This document shows positions 34,010 to 41,579 of a stretch of 64,000 bases of DNA, one piece after another. The first letter of the stretch is position 1. Each line of letters starts with the position of its first letter. Source of the stretch: a virus; the IMG/VR virus record IMGVR_UViG_3300028115_000004, positions 51,860 through 115,859 of that record; one strand, given 5' to 3'. The position numbers were made by a program, and so were the translations under genes. The notes below the pieces were generated by a model that was not told where the DNA came from, searched no databases, and saw only the letters and a program-made list of their open reading frames with translations.

Positions 34010-35216
34010 AATTATTAATCCTAATATCCTGTATGATACAAAGTATACAGCGGATCACATCTATTCTTTGATCAACCGTTGGAAACAACTGTTGTATCGT
34101 AACAAGGCACAGAAGGGTGACCTTGTTGCTATCGGTATTCTTAACGTCAACGTGTGGCACGTCTCCGCACTTATCGCCTGTGCAGAGTTGGGTCTGCGAG
34201 TTATACTATTGGACGCCCCTGCGAAAAAGGAGACATTACCCTTCACCAAACTCGCCAGGCACGGGCCTGCGAGGTTTTACATTGACGATGGTAGTGGACG
34301 TACCCTCTACGATGGACTACACCAACTCATGCTCAGTCGATATGGTGGTATGCAACTCACCTGTCAGATGGCCGCAAACTGGGATGATACAGATATCCAA
34401 CCTTGGGAAATAGAACCATATACACCTTTCCTTGTTTCTAGTACAAGTGGTTCAACTTCATTCTCCCAACCGATTCAGTTCACCCATAAAGAGGTTGCGG
34501 AAATTTCGGAACGTAACATCGGAATATTCGGATTCGAACCTGAGAGTGTGGTTCTGCACACCAAGAACATGCACCATGCGAGTGCCATGTTGACTGACCT
34601 GTTGCCCTCTCTCATGGTGTCGGAGAAACATTACTCCTATACCCTTGCGGATCGCAACGACTGGCATCCCATCACGGCTGTGGCATTCCACAAGATGATT
34701 GATGCTCATGGTGTCGATAGGATGATTGTACCTAATGTAGATGTCCTGAACTGGTTATTGGAAGACGCCCCTCCGTTTAGAAAGACTGTACGGATGAACA
34801 TGTCTGGATTCTGTCTGGGGCCTATGTTCAACGATCTCTGTCGGAAACACAACATAGAGTTCCTGCAACACTATGGGTCTATCGATACTGCGATTCCCCT
34901 CATGACTAGACTGGTCACTGCGGACTCAGAACCCGAAGATGATTGTCTGGGAACCTTGCCAGATGACCAGTGGGATGTTACAATGAGTGAAACCTCTAGG
35001 TACTTAATGGTACGAGTTCGGGGTAGAGAACAGTGGAAGAACATAGGAGATATTGTGAAGTTCCGAAATGAGAAGTATTACCATTTAGGAAGGACTAGCG
35101 AGAGTCCCTTGGATATTCCGGAAGACCTTGATTTGACTCCATTTTTTCAGGATACCAAGTTGAACATGGATCAACTGCGGGCCTACATCCACCTAAAAAA
35201 AGTTGAAAAAAGTTAA
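33996..35216 (+). CDS. ANL-superfamily adenylate-forming protein lacking the C-terminal lid
   Basis: 406 aa, TTG start chosen because AGGAG lies 8 bases upstream. It has the adenylation core: KGDLVAIGILNVNVWHVSALIACAELGLRVILLDAP at the N-terminus, the P-loop SSTSGSTSFSQPIQFTHKE (residues 149-168), HYGSID near 290 and the A8-like KNIGDIVKFRNEKYYHLGR near 350. It stops just after A8, so the C-terminal lid domain with the A10 Lys is missing; many ANL enzymes need it for the adenylation step. It may therefore bind an acyl-AMP or work with a partner. It is similar to the protein at 9338. Confidence 0.65.
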   Translation: MITRKIINPNILYDTKYTADHIYSLINRWKQLLYRNKAQKGDLVAIGILNVNVWHVSALIACAELGLRVILLDAPAKKETLPFTKLARHGPARFYIDDGSGRTLYDGLHQLMLSRYGGMQLTCQMAANWDDTDIQPWEIEPYTPFLVSSTSGSTSFSQPIQFTHKEVAEISERNIGIFGFEPESVVLHTKNMHHASAMLTDLLPSLMVSEKHYSYTLADRNDWHPITAVAFHKMIDAHGVDRMIVPNVDVLNWLLEDAPPFRKTVRMNMSGFCLGPMFNDLCRKHNIEFLQHYGSIDTAIPLMTRLVTADSEPEDDCLGTLPDDQWDVTMSETSRYLMVRVRGREQWKNIGDIVKFRNEKYYHLGRTSESPLDIPEDLDLTPFFQDTKLNMDQLRAYIHLKKVEKS

Positions 35217-35225
35217 AAAAAACGC

Positions 35226-35254
35226 TTGACATTAGCCCCAACCTATGCGATAAT
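35226..35254 (+). promoter_or_regulatory. Early-type sigma70 promoter with A-tract
   Basis: TTGACA (35226-35231) and GATAAT (35249-35254), 17-base spacer. A-runs precede it, and the leader taccctgtaatg matches the one at 18443. Confidence 0.7.
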
Positions 35255-35294
35255 TACCCTGTAATGTTGTTTTGAGATAGAGGATTAGGAGGTC

Positions 35295-35435
35295 ATGAAA
35301 GATTTAGTTTACTACTTGAAGGTCGAAAATGAGATACTCTACGAGTTAGTCTTCGAAAGTGAAGAGGCTGCAATAGAGTTCGCTGAAAAGAGTGCCTACA
35401 AGGATTACGAAGTTGTGGAGTGGGATTGTGCCTAG
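35295..35435 (+). CDS. Small acidic early protein
   Basis: 46 aa (KDLVYYLKVENEILYELVFESEEAAIEFAEKS...). AGGAGG sits 4 bases upstream of the ATG. The pattern strand-strand-helix with VFESEEAAIEFAEK resembles small single-domain phage proteins but is not assigned. The end overlaps the next gene by 8 bases. Confidence 0.6.
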   Translation: MKDLVYYLKVENEILYELVFESEEAAIEFAEKSAYKDYEVVEWDCA

Positions 35436-35613
35436 AGAGAAGAAAGAGTACTATATCGCATTGGTTAGTATCTCACCGTACTATGAGAAGATTCTGACTG
35501 ATAAGAAATACACGTTCAGTGAGTTTGTTGACGTTGGTCGGGACTTATTGAAACAAGAAGAGTACGAAGGTTTTGATACCTTCAGAGTCTACCATAAGGA
35601 TGAGTTACCGTAA
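35428..35613 (+). CDS. Small early hypothetical protein (GTG start)
   Basis: 61 aa from GTG at 35428, with GGAG (35417-35420) 7 bases upstream; a start further upstream would lie within the previous gene and lack a site. Aromatic and charged (PREKKEYYIALVSISPYYEKI...). Not recognised. Confidence 0.55.
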   Translation: MPREKKEYYIALVSISPYYEKILTDKKYTFSEFVDVGRDLLKQEEYEGFDTFRVYHKDELP

Positions 35614-35882
35614 TGATTAGGATTGCATTGGGTTTTTTGATTACGTTGGGTGCGGTAGGTCGAGAGGACTTCTATTCTGAGTGTCTCATGGCCACAGACT
35701 GTGTGGCTGGTGACCCTCCCCATTTGGTCGTGACTGCACTGATTGCCCTGTTTGGATTGGGTCTCACGTTCTGGGGTGTCTGGGACAACCGTGACAAATT
35801 TGACGAAATGGCTGATATGGAGATGCCCCTACACCTACGAAAAGGTTATAAGAAAGGCGCCACTAAGAACAAAAAAATCTAA
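35613..35882 (+). CDS. Small membrane protein
   Basis: 89 aa. There are two hydrophobic segments, residues 2-16 (IRIALGFLITLGAVG) and 37-55 (HLVVTALIALFGLGLTFWGVW), separated by a loop with two Cys, then a basic cytoplasmic tail. The Cys pair could form a disulfide if the loop is periplasmic. The start overlaps the previous stop by one base. Function unknown. Confidence 0.65.
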   Translation: MIRIALGFLITLGAVGREDFYSECLMATDCVAGDPPHLVVTALIALFGLGLTFWGVWDNRDKFDEMADMEMPLHLRKGYKKGATKNKKI

Positions 35883-35901
35883 AAAAAAGTGAAAAAAAGT
35901 G

Positions 35902-35929
35902 TTGCCTTCCTCGCCCCATATGATATAAT
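35902..35929 (+). promoter_or_regulatory. Early-type promoter
   Basis: TTGCCT (35902-35907) and TATAAT (35924-35929), 16-base spacer, A-rich upstream. The leader contains gtaaattgatgagagga, the same 17 bases found after the promoter at 59579. Confidence 0.6.
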
Positions 35930-35959
35930 TACTACGTAAATTGATGAGAGGACTTGATT

Positions 35960-36508
35960 ATGAATGATTTGATTGCAAAGTTTGAAGAACGTGGTTACAA
36001 GTTGATCGTTGACGCAGAGCGTCCGGTTGCTAGGTGCGAACGTCCTGCCCCCCGTGCTCGTCTTGGTTACAAGATTGAGTTCAACTACCGCTTCGCTAAC
36101 GAGGCACGAAGGATCCAGTACTGTGAGGAGTTCCTCGCTAACCTTGACCTTGCTGCTGCCTACAAGGAAGAACGCAAGGCGAAACGTGCCGCTGAACGGA
36201 AAGATGCGGTTGCCAATGTCAAAGAGGGTGACCTCTATGTCGCTAGTTGGGGTTATGAACAGACTAACGTTGATGCCTATCAGGTAGTTGCGAAGAAGGG
36301 TGCTACTGTTACTCTGCGAGAGATTGCGCTTTTCACTGTCGAAGGTAGTGAAGGTTTCATGAGTGACCGTGTTGTCCCCGTCAAGGATCGATTCATCGGT
36401 GGTGAGTTCAAGAAGCGAGTCACTGGTAAGTACATCAATGTTGATGACGTTCGTATGGCTTGTCCTGCGGAAGAAGGTAATGAGTTTTACAGAAGCTGGT
36501 ACGCTTAA
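35960..36508 (+). CDS. Hypothetical early protein
   Basis: 182 aa. A basic N-terminal half (KLIVDAERPVARCERPAPRARLGYKIEF, then KEERKAKRAAERKDAVANV) is followed by a beta-rich SH3-like segment (GDLYVASWGYEQTNVDAYQVVAKKGATVTLREI) of the type seen in small phage proteins. No catalytic motif. GAGAGGA upstream of the ATG at 35960 supports the start. Confidence 0.6.
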   Translation: MNDLIAKFEERGYKLIVDAERPVARCERPAPRARLGYKIEFNYRFANEARRIQYCEEFLANLDLAAAYKEERKAKRAAERKDAVANVKEGDLYVASWGYEQTNVDAYQVVAKKGATVTLREIALFTVEGSEGFMSDRVVPVKDRFIGGEFKKRVTGKYINVDDVRMACPAEEGNEFYRSWYA

Positions 36509-36519
36509 GGAGATATATT

Positions 36520-36759
36520 ATGATGTTTGTTGCGAAACCCAAAGTGTCTAACATGTTTGACGCAAAAGAATTTGACAATGTGCTCGATGCGGTTAACTAC
36601 CTCAACGAGTACAACGAACTCGGTAAGGAGTTCGCTGGTGATGACGGTAACTATGCCTCTAAGTTGAAGGCAGAGGATTGGGAGATGATCGGTAAGTTGA
36701 TCGCTCCCAAGGGAATCTACTTCCGTGATAACAAGGTGATGGGGAGGGTAGCGGCGTGA
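36520..36759 (+). CDS. Small hypothetical protein
   Basis: 79 aa. AAGGAGATATA upstream gives a strong ribosome-binding site; two adjacent ATGs (36520, 36523) are possible. It has acidic and helical parts (FDAKEFDNVLDAVNYLNEYNELG). Not recognised. It overlaps the next gene by 4 bases. Confidence 0.6.
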   Translation: MMFVAKPKVSNMFDAKEFDNVLDAVNYLNEYNELGKEFAGDDGNYASKLKAEDWEMIGKLIAPKGIYFRDNKVMGRVAA

Positions 36760-37238
36760 ACGGTTTTCGAAAGTTGCAAGAACGTTTAACTGAGGAGGGC
36801 TGGTTCGTTGGTTGGAACCTGCCCTGTTGTCAAAGTTGTGCTTGGGGCGATGTTCCGTTTGAGTTCGAAGACGGAACCGAAGTAGACGTAAACAAAGTTC
36901 TCTTCAACCATTCTCAGGATTGTGAAGTCTATTTTGATGGCGAAGAATGTCCTGAGTGCGGCTCCGATAGTCGTGATGAAGAAGGTGAAGACTGTCTGAC
37001 GTGTTATGGTAAAGGTGTAATCGCAGAAGGATTCGATCCGTCAGAGTACGACACTTCAGTGGGCGGTTTCATCTGTATGTCACCCGAACAACAAACTACA
37101 TCGACGTTCTGCTTTGCAGGTGATAAAGAAGGTGTTAAGAATCTAAAAGCCATCCTGCCTATCATCGAGGAGTGTGGTTGTAAAATACACTGGAACGGCA
37201 AAGGCGATACTCGCCCTGAGATTAGTTGGGAGTTGTAG
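36756..37238 (+). CDS. Cys-rich protein with zinc-ribbon motif (GTG start)
   Basis: 160 aa. Residues 14-32 hold EEGWFVGWNLPCCQSCAWG. Further on, ECPECGSDS...DCLTCYGKG gives two CxxC pairs near 68-90, a zinc-ribbon pattern. The C-terminal part (FCFAGDKEGVKNLKAILPIIEECGCKIHWNG) looks like a ligand-sensing alpha/beta domain. The GTG at 36756 follows the stop of the previous gene. I recall a DUF with a similar LPCCQSCA motif but cannot assign function. Confidence 0.6.
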   Translation: MNGFRKLQERLTEEGWFVGWNLPCCQSCAWGDVPFEFEDGTEVDVNKVLFNHSQDCEVYFDGEECPECGSDSRDEEGEDCLTCYGKGVIAEGFDPSEYDTSVGGFICMSPEQQTTSTFCFAGDKEGVKNLKAILPIIEECGCKIHWNGKGDTRPEISWEL

Positions 37239-37240
37239 TG

Positions 37241-37384
37241 ATGTGGATTCTTATTTTGTACTTGGGATTTTCTTTCGGGTCAGTTGAGTTTAACACTGCG
37301 CTTGACTGTGAGACTGCACTAGATCAAGCCACCTCAGTGTTTGAAGATTCAGTTGGTCTTTGTGTCTATAAAGGAGAAGAGTAA
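37241..37384 (+). CDS. Small exported-like protein
   Basis: 47 aa. The first 15 residues are hydrophobic (WILILYLGFSFGSV) like a signal or anchor; two Cys (23 and 41) could form a disulfide in the periplasm. The start codon follows the upstream stop after 2 bases, and the gene overlaps the next start by one base. Real expression is uncertain at this size, but spacing fits the operon. Confidence 0.45.
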   Translation: MWILILYLGFSFGSVEFNTALDCETALDQATSVFEDSVGLCVYKGEE

Positions 37385-37596
37385 TGTTAGTTTATTGTGA
37401 TTTGATTGCGTTTTCAATTTCGAATCTTCTGCCTGAAATCAAACTAAATGATGATTTTCTGCTTGACAAAGCGACAGCACCTAAGTTACACTTAGATAAA
37501 GATGGTGTCTTCGTGAGTACCAAGAAAGAAATCTTTGCACGTGACATCAATGGTATGAAGTATAAAATTACAGTTGAGGAGATTGGCGATGAGTAG
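37384..37596 (+). CDS. Small hypothetical protein
   Basis: 70 aa, acidic, with beta-like strands (KLHLDKDGVFVSTKKEIFARDINGMKYKITVEEI). GGAG (about 10 bases upstream) supports the ATG at 37384. Not recognised. Confidence 0.55.
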   Translation: MLVYCDLIAFSISNLLPEIKLNDDFLLDKATAPKLHLDKDGVFVSTKKEIFARDINGMKYKITVEEIGDE

Positions 37597-37825
37597 GATG
37601 GGTGCATTTATTTTGGATGTTCAGACTGCGGTCTGTGACAACTTTAATCAACCCCTAGATAAGTGCAAGGAAGCTGTCTATGAACAGTTTATTGCAATGG
37701 GTGAACCTGAGTGGAAAGCGAATTACGCTCGTGAAACCGCTGAGGATTATTATAACGAGATCGTTCATGATGTGGACGAATTTTCATATTTGGTTGCGTC
37801 TGAGAGACGTAGTAAGCATATATAG
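37589..37825 (+). CDS. Small hypothetical protein
   Basis: 78 aa. ATG at 37589 with GAGGAG ending 8 bases upstream. Helical and acidic, with one Cys pair (AVCDNFNQPLDKCKEAV). Not recognised. It overlaps the previous gene by 8 bases. Confidence 0.55.
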   Translation: MSRMGAFILDVQTAVCDNFNQPLDKCKEAVYEQFIAMGEPEWKANYARETAEDYYNEIVHDVDEFSYLVASERRSKHI

Positions 37826-37841
37826 TAATATGAGGTGAAAA

Positions 37842-38279
37842 ATGGCAATCACACCACCCCGAAAACAGGTGTATGAGATTTTCTTAGAATTAGAACAGGC
37901 AACCAATAAGGCGAAACGTCTTGAAGTGTTTGAAAAGTATTCCGATGTTCCTGCTTTTAAGGACATCCTACGAGGTCTTTTCGATGATTCCTTGGAGTTC
38001 CTACTCCCCAAAGGCAAGCCGCCTTACACCCCAAACAGACCAGAGTCTACCCCGTCTTCCTTGCTGCGGGAACACCGCCAATTCGGTTACTTCGTAAATG
38101 GCGGGCCAGGCACTCAAATGCAATCGTATAAACGTGAACAGAAATTCATCAACTTGTTGGAAGGTATCCATCCAGATGATGCTCTGTTGGTTTTGGCGAT
38201 GGTGGACAAAAAGTCCCCCATTAAAGGTCTAACTAAGAAACTGGTACAGGAGGCATACCCTAACTTAATCTCAAAATAA
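37842..38279 (+). CDS. Conserved marine T4-like phage protein
   Basis: 145 aa. The pattern ITPPRKQVYEIFLELEQATNKAKRLEVFEKY...PAFKDILRGLFDDSLEFLLPKGKPPYTPN, ending LTKKLVQEAYPNLI, is a conserved hypothetical of marine T4-like phages as I remember (DUF6433-like). It is mostly helical. Function unknown. It lies between small early genes and phoH, as often in these genomes. Confidence 0.7.
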   Translation: MAITPPRKQVYEIFLELEQATNKAKRLEVFEKYSDVPAFKDILRGLFDDSLEFLLPKGKPPYTPNRPESTPSSLLREHRQFGYFVNGGPGTQMQSYKREQKFINLLEGIHPDDALLVLAMVDKKSPIKGLTKKLVQEAYPNLISK

Positions 38280-38303
38280 CTAAACCAATCCAAAGGAGAT
38301 TTA

Positions 38304-38477
38304 ATGACAGCAGCCCAAATAGAACGGTTAAGAAAAGATTCCCGTGATCTAGATCACTACATTGCGAGTCTTAAGAAAAAAGGTAAGGAACAGAAGGCAC
38401 ATAAATTGATAGCCAAACGTGCTTTCCTCGACCAGACTATTCATGAAACATATGCAAACCAATCTCTAAGGGGGTGA
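38304..38477 (+). CDS. Small basic helical protein
   Basis: 57 aa, nearly all helix and Lys/Arg-rich (TAAQIERLRKDSRDLDHYIASLKKKGKEQKAHKLIAKRA). AAGGAG lies 7 bases upstream of the ATG. Not recognised. The 59 bases after it, up to 38536, have an open frame but no usable start codon. Confidence 0.5.
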   Translation: MTAAQIERLRKDSRDLDHYIASLKKKGKEQKAHKLIAKRAFLDQTIHETYANQSLRG

Positions 38478-38536
38478 TCCTATCTCTTCACCGAAGGGTG
38501 TCGTAGTGGATTTTGATATCGAGTGTGAAGTAAATT

Positions 38537-38773
38537 ATGCCAATCTATAATTTCAGAAGTAAGGAGACCGGAGAGATCACGGAAGTGACTCTCCGGATTT
38601 CCCAATTAGATCAGTATAAAACTGATAATCCGCAACTGGAGCAAGTTCATCTGTCCGCTCCAGGCCTTACAAGTGGTCACAAGTCTTCACGTCAACTAGC
38701 CGGTAGCGACTGGAACGACCTCTTGAAGGGTATCAAAAAGAATTCCGGTAAAGGGAACACAATCAAAACATGA
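38537..38773 (+). CDS. Conserved small protein upstream of phoH
   Basis: 78 aa (PIYNFRSKETGEITEVTLRISQLDQYKTDNPQLEQVH...). The N-terminal part resembles FmdB-type putative regulatory proteins, but their zinc-binding Cys are absent. I recall similar small proteins beside phoH in marine T4-like phages. The end overlaps phoH by 4 bases. Confidence 0.6.
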   Translation: MPIYNFRSKETGEITEVTLRISQLDQYKTDNPQLEQVHLSAPGLTSGHKSSRQLAGSDWNDLLKGIKKNSGKGNTIKT

Positions 38774-39471
38774 GGAAAGAACGCACCCAACCTCAGAAGT
38801 TGCGTATCGATGACCTTTTGACTTACGAACCCATCACAGGTTTGCAAGAGGTTGTCTATAAGGCATGGGATGAGGGCAATCATATTGTCATGTCGGGTAC
38901 TGCAGGAACGGGTAAGACTTTCACTGCATTGTACCTTGGACTAGAACAAGTCCTTGATAAGGGCAACACCTTTGAGAAGGTTGTTGTTGTCAGATCAATA
39001 GTTCCCACTCGGGAGATTGGATTCTTGCCGGGCTCACTAGAGGAGAAGATGGATGCGTACACTGGCCCGTATCGGGCGATTTGTACTGAACTATTTAAAG
39101 ATGGTGGAGCATACGATAAACTCACCAGTGCGGGAGTTGTCGAGTTCATGTCCACATCTTTCATTCGTGGTGCCACAATCAATGATGCGATTGTAATCAT
39201 CGACGAAATGCAAAACCTATCGTTTCACGAGTTAGACTCAGTAATCACACGAATAGGTAGAAACTGTCGGATCATATTCTGCGGTGATTATCACCAGACA
39301 GATTTTACGAAAGAATCCGACAAAAGGGGTCTACTAAAGTTCCTAGATATTATTGAACATATGACTAGGTTCACGGTAGTAGAATTTAGTTGGGCAGATA
39401 TAGTTCGTTCGGACTTCGTGCGAGACTATATAATGACAAAGGAAATGTTAGGATACACAAAAAATGAATAA
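38770..39471 (+). CDS. phoH: PhoH-like P-loop ATPase
   Basis: 233 aa. Walker A is GTAGTGKT (residues 43-50); Walker B is AIVIIDEMQN (near 140), and RSIVPTREIGFLPG is the family signature. PhoH proteins are RNA-helicase/ATPase-like proteins common in marine phages; the role may be RNA turnover rather than phosphate response. It is followed immediately by a lysozyme gene. Confidence 0.92.
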   Translation: MRKERTQPQKLRIDDLLTYEPITGLQEVVYKAWDEGNHIVMSGTAGTGKTFTALYLGLEQVLDKGNTFEKVVVVRSIVPTREIGFLPGSLEEKMDAYTGPYRAICTELFKDGGAYDKLTSAGVVEFMSTSFIRGATINDAIVIIDEMQNLSFHELDSVITRIGRNCRIIFCGDYHQTDFTKESDKRGLLKFLDIIEHMTRFTVVEFSWADIVRSDFVRDYIMTKEMLGYTKNE

Positions 39472-39910
39472 AGAATCAGTTTACGAACAATTAAAAATCG
39501 ACGAAGGAGTCAAGTATGAAATCTACAATGACCACCTCGGCTATCCGACCTTCGGAGTCGGTCACCTTATCGTCGAAGGTGATCCGGAATTCGGAAGGGA
39601 AGTTGGAGCTCCAATTGATGAAGAAAGAGTGCGGGAAGTATTTGATAGAGACCTTGAAACTTCCATCGGAGAGTGTCACGCTCTATACGGAGAAGGGTGT
39701 TTTGGAGACTTCCCTGATGAAGTCCAGCAAATCTTGGTTAACATGATGTTCAATATGGGACGTACACGTCTCAGTAAGTTCAAGAAGTTTAACGCTGCAC
39801 TAGAAGCATGTGATTGGAAGACCGCTGCCGTAGAAGGGAGAGATTCACTGTGGTACAGGCAAGTGACAAATCGGGCCGAAAGACTCATGTCCCGAATGGA
39901 AGCAGTGTAA
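39464..39910 (+). CDS. T4-type lysozyme (glycoside hydrolase 24 endolysin)
   Basis: 148 aa. The catalytic triad is in place: Glu14 (IDEG), Asp23 (YND) and Thr29 (YPTFGVGH), each three residues later than T4 lysozyme Glu11/Asp20/Thr26. It cleaves the glycan of peptidoglycan between NAM and NAG to lyse the host. It has no signal peptide, so release needs a holin that I cannot identify in this window; a spanin pair at 55.3 kb completes lysis. It overlaps phoH by 8 bases. Confidence 0.95.
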   Translation: MNKESVYEQLKIDEGVKYEIYNDHLGYPTFGVGHLIVEGDPEFGREVGAPIDEERVREVFDRDLETSIGECHALYGEGCFGDFPDEVQQILVNMMFNMGRTRLSKFKKFNAALEACDWKTAAVEGRDSLWYRQVTNRAERLMSRMEAV

Positions 39911-39999
39911 AATATCCGTATCGGTTCTGGGACTCTGAGAAGAGAACCTTTGTCGATTGGAACACTTTGATTGGCAACAAGGAGACTCGTGAGAGTTGA
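39850..39999 (+). CDS. Possible small protein overlapping the lysozyme gene
   Basis: 49 aa if GTG at 39850 is used; the frame overlaps the lysozyme 3' end and then covers the 93-base gap. The part after the lysozyme stop (KYPYRFWDSEKRTFVDWNTLIG) looks protein-like, with aromatic and charged residues. No ribosome-binding site is clear. It may be real or just an open frame. Confidence 0.3.
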   Translation: MVQASDKSGRKTHVPNGSSVKYPYRFWDSEKRTFVDWNTLIGNKETRES

Positions 40000-40003
40000 A
40001 ATA

Positions 40004-40156
40004 ATGGCAAAGTACACTCGCCATGACGACCGCAATAAAAAGCGGAATAAGCACAAACAGTACTCTAAAGAAGGGTACACTAGGAAAATACATAATGTCG
40101 AAAGTAAAAGGAGATACTCGGAAAAACTTAATTTTCCAGTATATGATACTGAATGA
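40004..40156 (+). CDS. Small basic protein
   Basis: 50 aa, strongly basic (AKYTRHDDRNKKRNKHKQYSKEG...), similar in character to small nucleic-acid-binding proteins of marine T4-like phages. Its 3' half overlaps the next gene in another frame by 62 bases, which lowers confidence. Confidence 0.4.
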   Translation: MAKYTRHDDRNKKRNKHKQYSKEGYTRKIHNVESKRRYSEKLNFPVYDTE

Positions 40157-40943
40157 TGATCTAGATGAGAAGAGAGGGCCTATCCTTGGTAGGTCACGAT
40201 CCGAACTCTACGCAGAAGTCGCAGACGTATCCCGTAGGTCTTTCGAAATCTATGCCGAGAAACTCGGTGCAGATTACTTATATTCAGACGAAGCGGTATA
40301 CACTAAAGACGAATGGGAAAGGGATACTACGGTTTGCCTTTTCGAATGTCTGAGAGTAGTATACGATGAGTCTTTTGATGAGTATGAGAACTTGCTGTTC
40401 GTCGATACCGATATTGTTGCCAACACTGAAGAGAACATCTTTGACCTCATGGAAGGTGATGTCATGGGTGTTCTTGAGAGTGATATCAGAACATTCAACG
40501 GTGGTGGATACAACGCATGGGACAGGAAGCCTGATGTCTACAGAGATCAGGTAACCAAGTATGAGTACCACGGTGTTCCCATCGTTCCCGCCATGCCACC
40601 CAACCACCCATCAAAACTAACCATCATGAACACAGGTGTTGTCTGTTGGTCACGAGACGCTCGTCTGTATGCACGAGAACACTTCGACGATTGGAAGGAG
40701 TGGTTCTTCGAAGGCCCTCAGTTACACATGTCTCTCATGAACGATCAACCCTACCTGTCTGGTCAGTTCCAGAAGTGGAATATGGACGTTCAGACCATAG
40801 ACCAGACTTGGAATGACTCCCCCCATTATGAGACTGAAGAGTTGTTCTTTGAGAAGGCGAAGATGTGTCACTACACTGGTGGGGACTGGAAAGTCCTCAT
40901 GATGGAACACTACCGAGACAAAAAATTTAAGATTTTTTCATAA
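40095..40943 (+). CDS. GT-A-type glycosyltransferase (GT8-like)
   Basis: 282 aa. The sugar-nucleotide/metal motif is VDTDIV in ENLLFVDTDIVANTEENIFDL (near residue 113). LTIMNTGVVCWSRDAR (near 200) and the closing CHYTGGDWK fit GT8/GT32-like enzymes. It transfers a sugar to an unknown acceptor, probably a glycan. The ATG at 40095 is used; earlier starts lie in the small basic gene. It is the first member of the 40-57 kb glycan cluster. Confidence 0.7.
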   Translation: MSKVKGDTRKNLIFQYMILNDDLDEKRGPILGRSRSELYAEVADVSRRSFEIYAEKLGADYLYSDEAVYTKDEWERDTTVCLFECLRVVYDESFDEYENLLFVDTDIVANTEENIFDLMEGDVMGVLESDIRTFNGGGYNAWDRKPDVYRDQVTKYEYHGVPIVPAMPPNHPSKLTIMNTGVVCWSRDARLYAREHFDDWKEWFFEGPQLHMSLMNDQPYLSGQFQKWNMDVQTIDQTWNDSPHYETEELFFEKAKMCHYTGGDWKVLMMEHYRDKKFKIFS

Positions 40944-40949
40944 AAACGC

Positions 40950-40978
40950 TTGACAAACGTCTCGGTATGGTGTACTAT
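40950..40978 (+). promoter_or_regulatory. Sigma70 promoter with A/T tract
   Basis: TTGACA (40950-40955) and TACTAT (40973-40978), 17-base spacer, A/T-rich upstream, in the 60-base gap before the HAD gene. It probably drives the start of the glycan operon. Confidence 0.65.
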
Positions 40979-41003
40979 TATACTATATTGAGAAGGAGTA
41001 GTT

Positions 41004-41579
41004 ATGCGAGATTATGAGAAAGTGATTCTGACTGACGTGGATGGCGTCCTCTTGAATTGGGGATATGCGTTTCACGTCTGGATGGAAGAACATGGACACA
41101 AGAAAGTCAAGGACGTTTACGATATAAGTGAGACTTACGGAATCGATTATGTAACTGGTAAGAGACTGGTTCGACAGTTCAACGAGAGTGCTGCGATTGG
41201 ATTCCTCCCCCCTCTACGAGACGCAATCCACTACGTGCGAAAGTTGCACGAAGAACATGGATACGTCTTCCATGCGATTACTAGTTTGAGTCTTGACCAA
41301 CACGCAGGTGAGTTACGAACTCAGAACCTCAAGAAGTTGTTCGGTGAGACTGCATTTCAGAAGTTTGTCTACCTCGACACTGGTGCTGACAAGGACGAAG
41401 CCCTTGCAGAGTATGCCGGTAAGCCCTTCATTTGGGTTGAAGACAAAGTTGAGAACGCCCTCGTGGGAGATAAGTTAGGACTAGATAGTGTTGTAATGGA
41501 ACATGGTTACAACATGGAAGATTGTCCGCTCCCTCTAATGAAAAATTGGGAGGACATTTACAACTACCTAGAGGGTTAA
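41004..41579 (+). CDS. HAD-like phosphatase/nucleotidase
   Basis: 191 aa. The nucleophile motif DVDGVLLNW (residues 11-19, DxDGT type) opens the protein, followed by a helical cap; TSLS (near 97) is a motif II candidate, and WVEDKVENA (near 145) gives the acidic motif IV. It likely dephosphorylates a nucleotide or sugar phosphate. It directly precedes the carbamoyltransferase gene with no gap. Confidence 0.75.
   Translation: MRDYEKVILTDVDGVLLNWGYAFHVWMEEHGHKKVKDVYDISETYGIDYVTGKRLVRQFNESAAIGFLPPLRDAIHYVRKLHEEHGYVFHAITSLSLDQHAGELRTQNLKKLFGETAFQKFVYLDTGADKDEALAEYAGKPFIWVEDKVENALVGDKLGLDSVVMEHGYNMEDCPLPLMKNWEDIYNYLEG

Noticed and set aside
38478-38536. Open frame in the gap before the gene at 38537
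   Set aside because: No start codon upstream in frame and too short.
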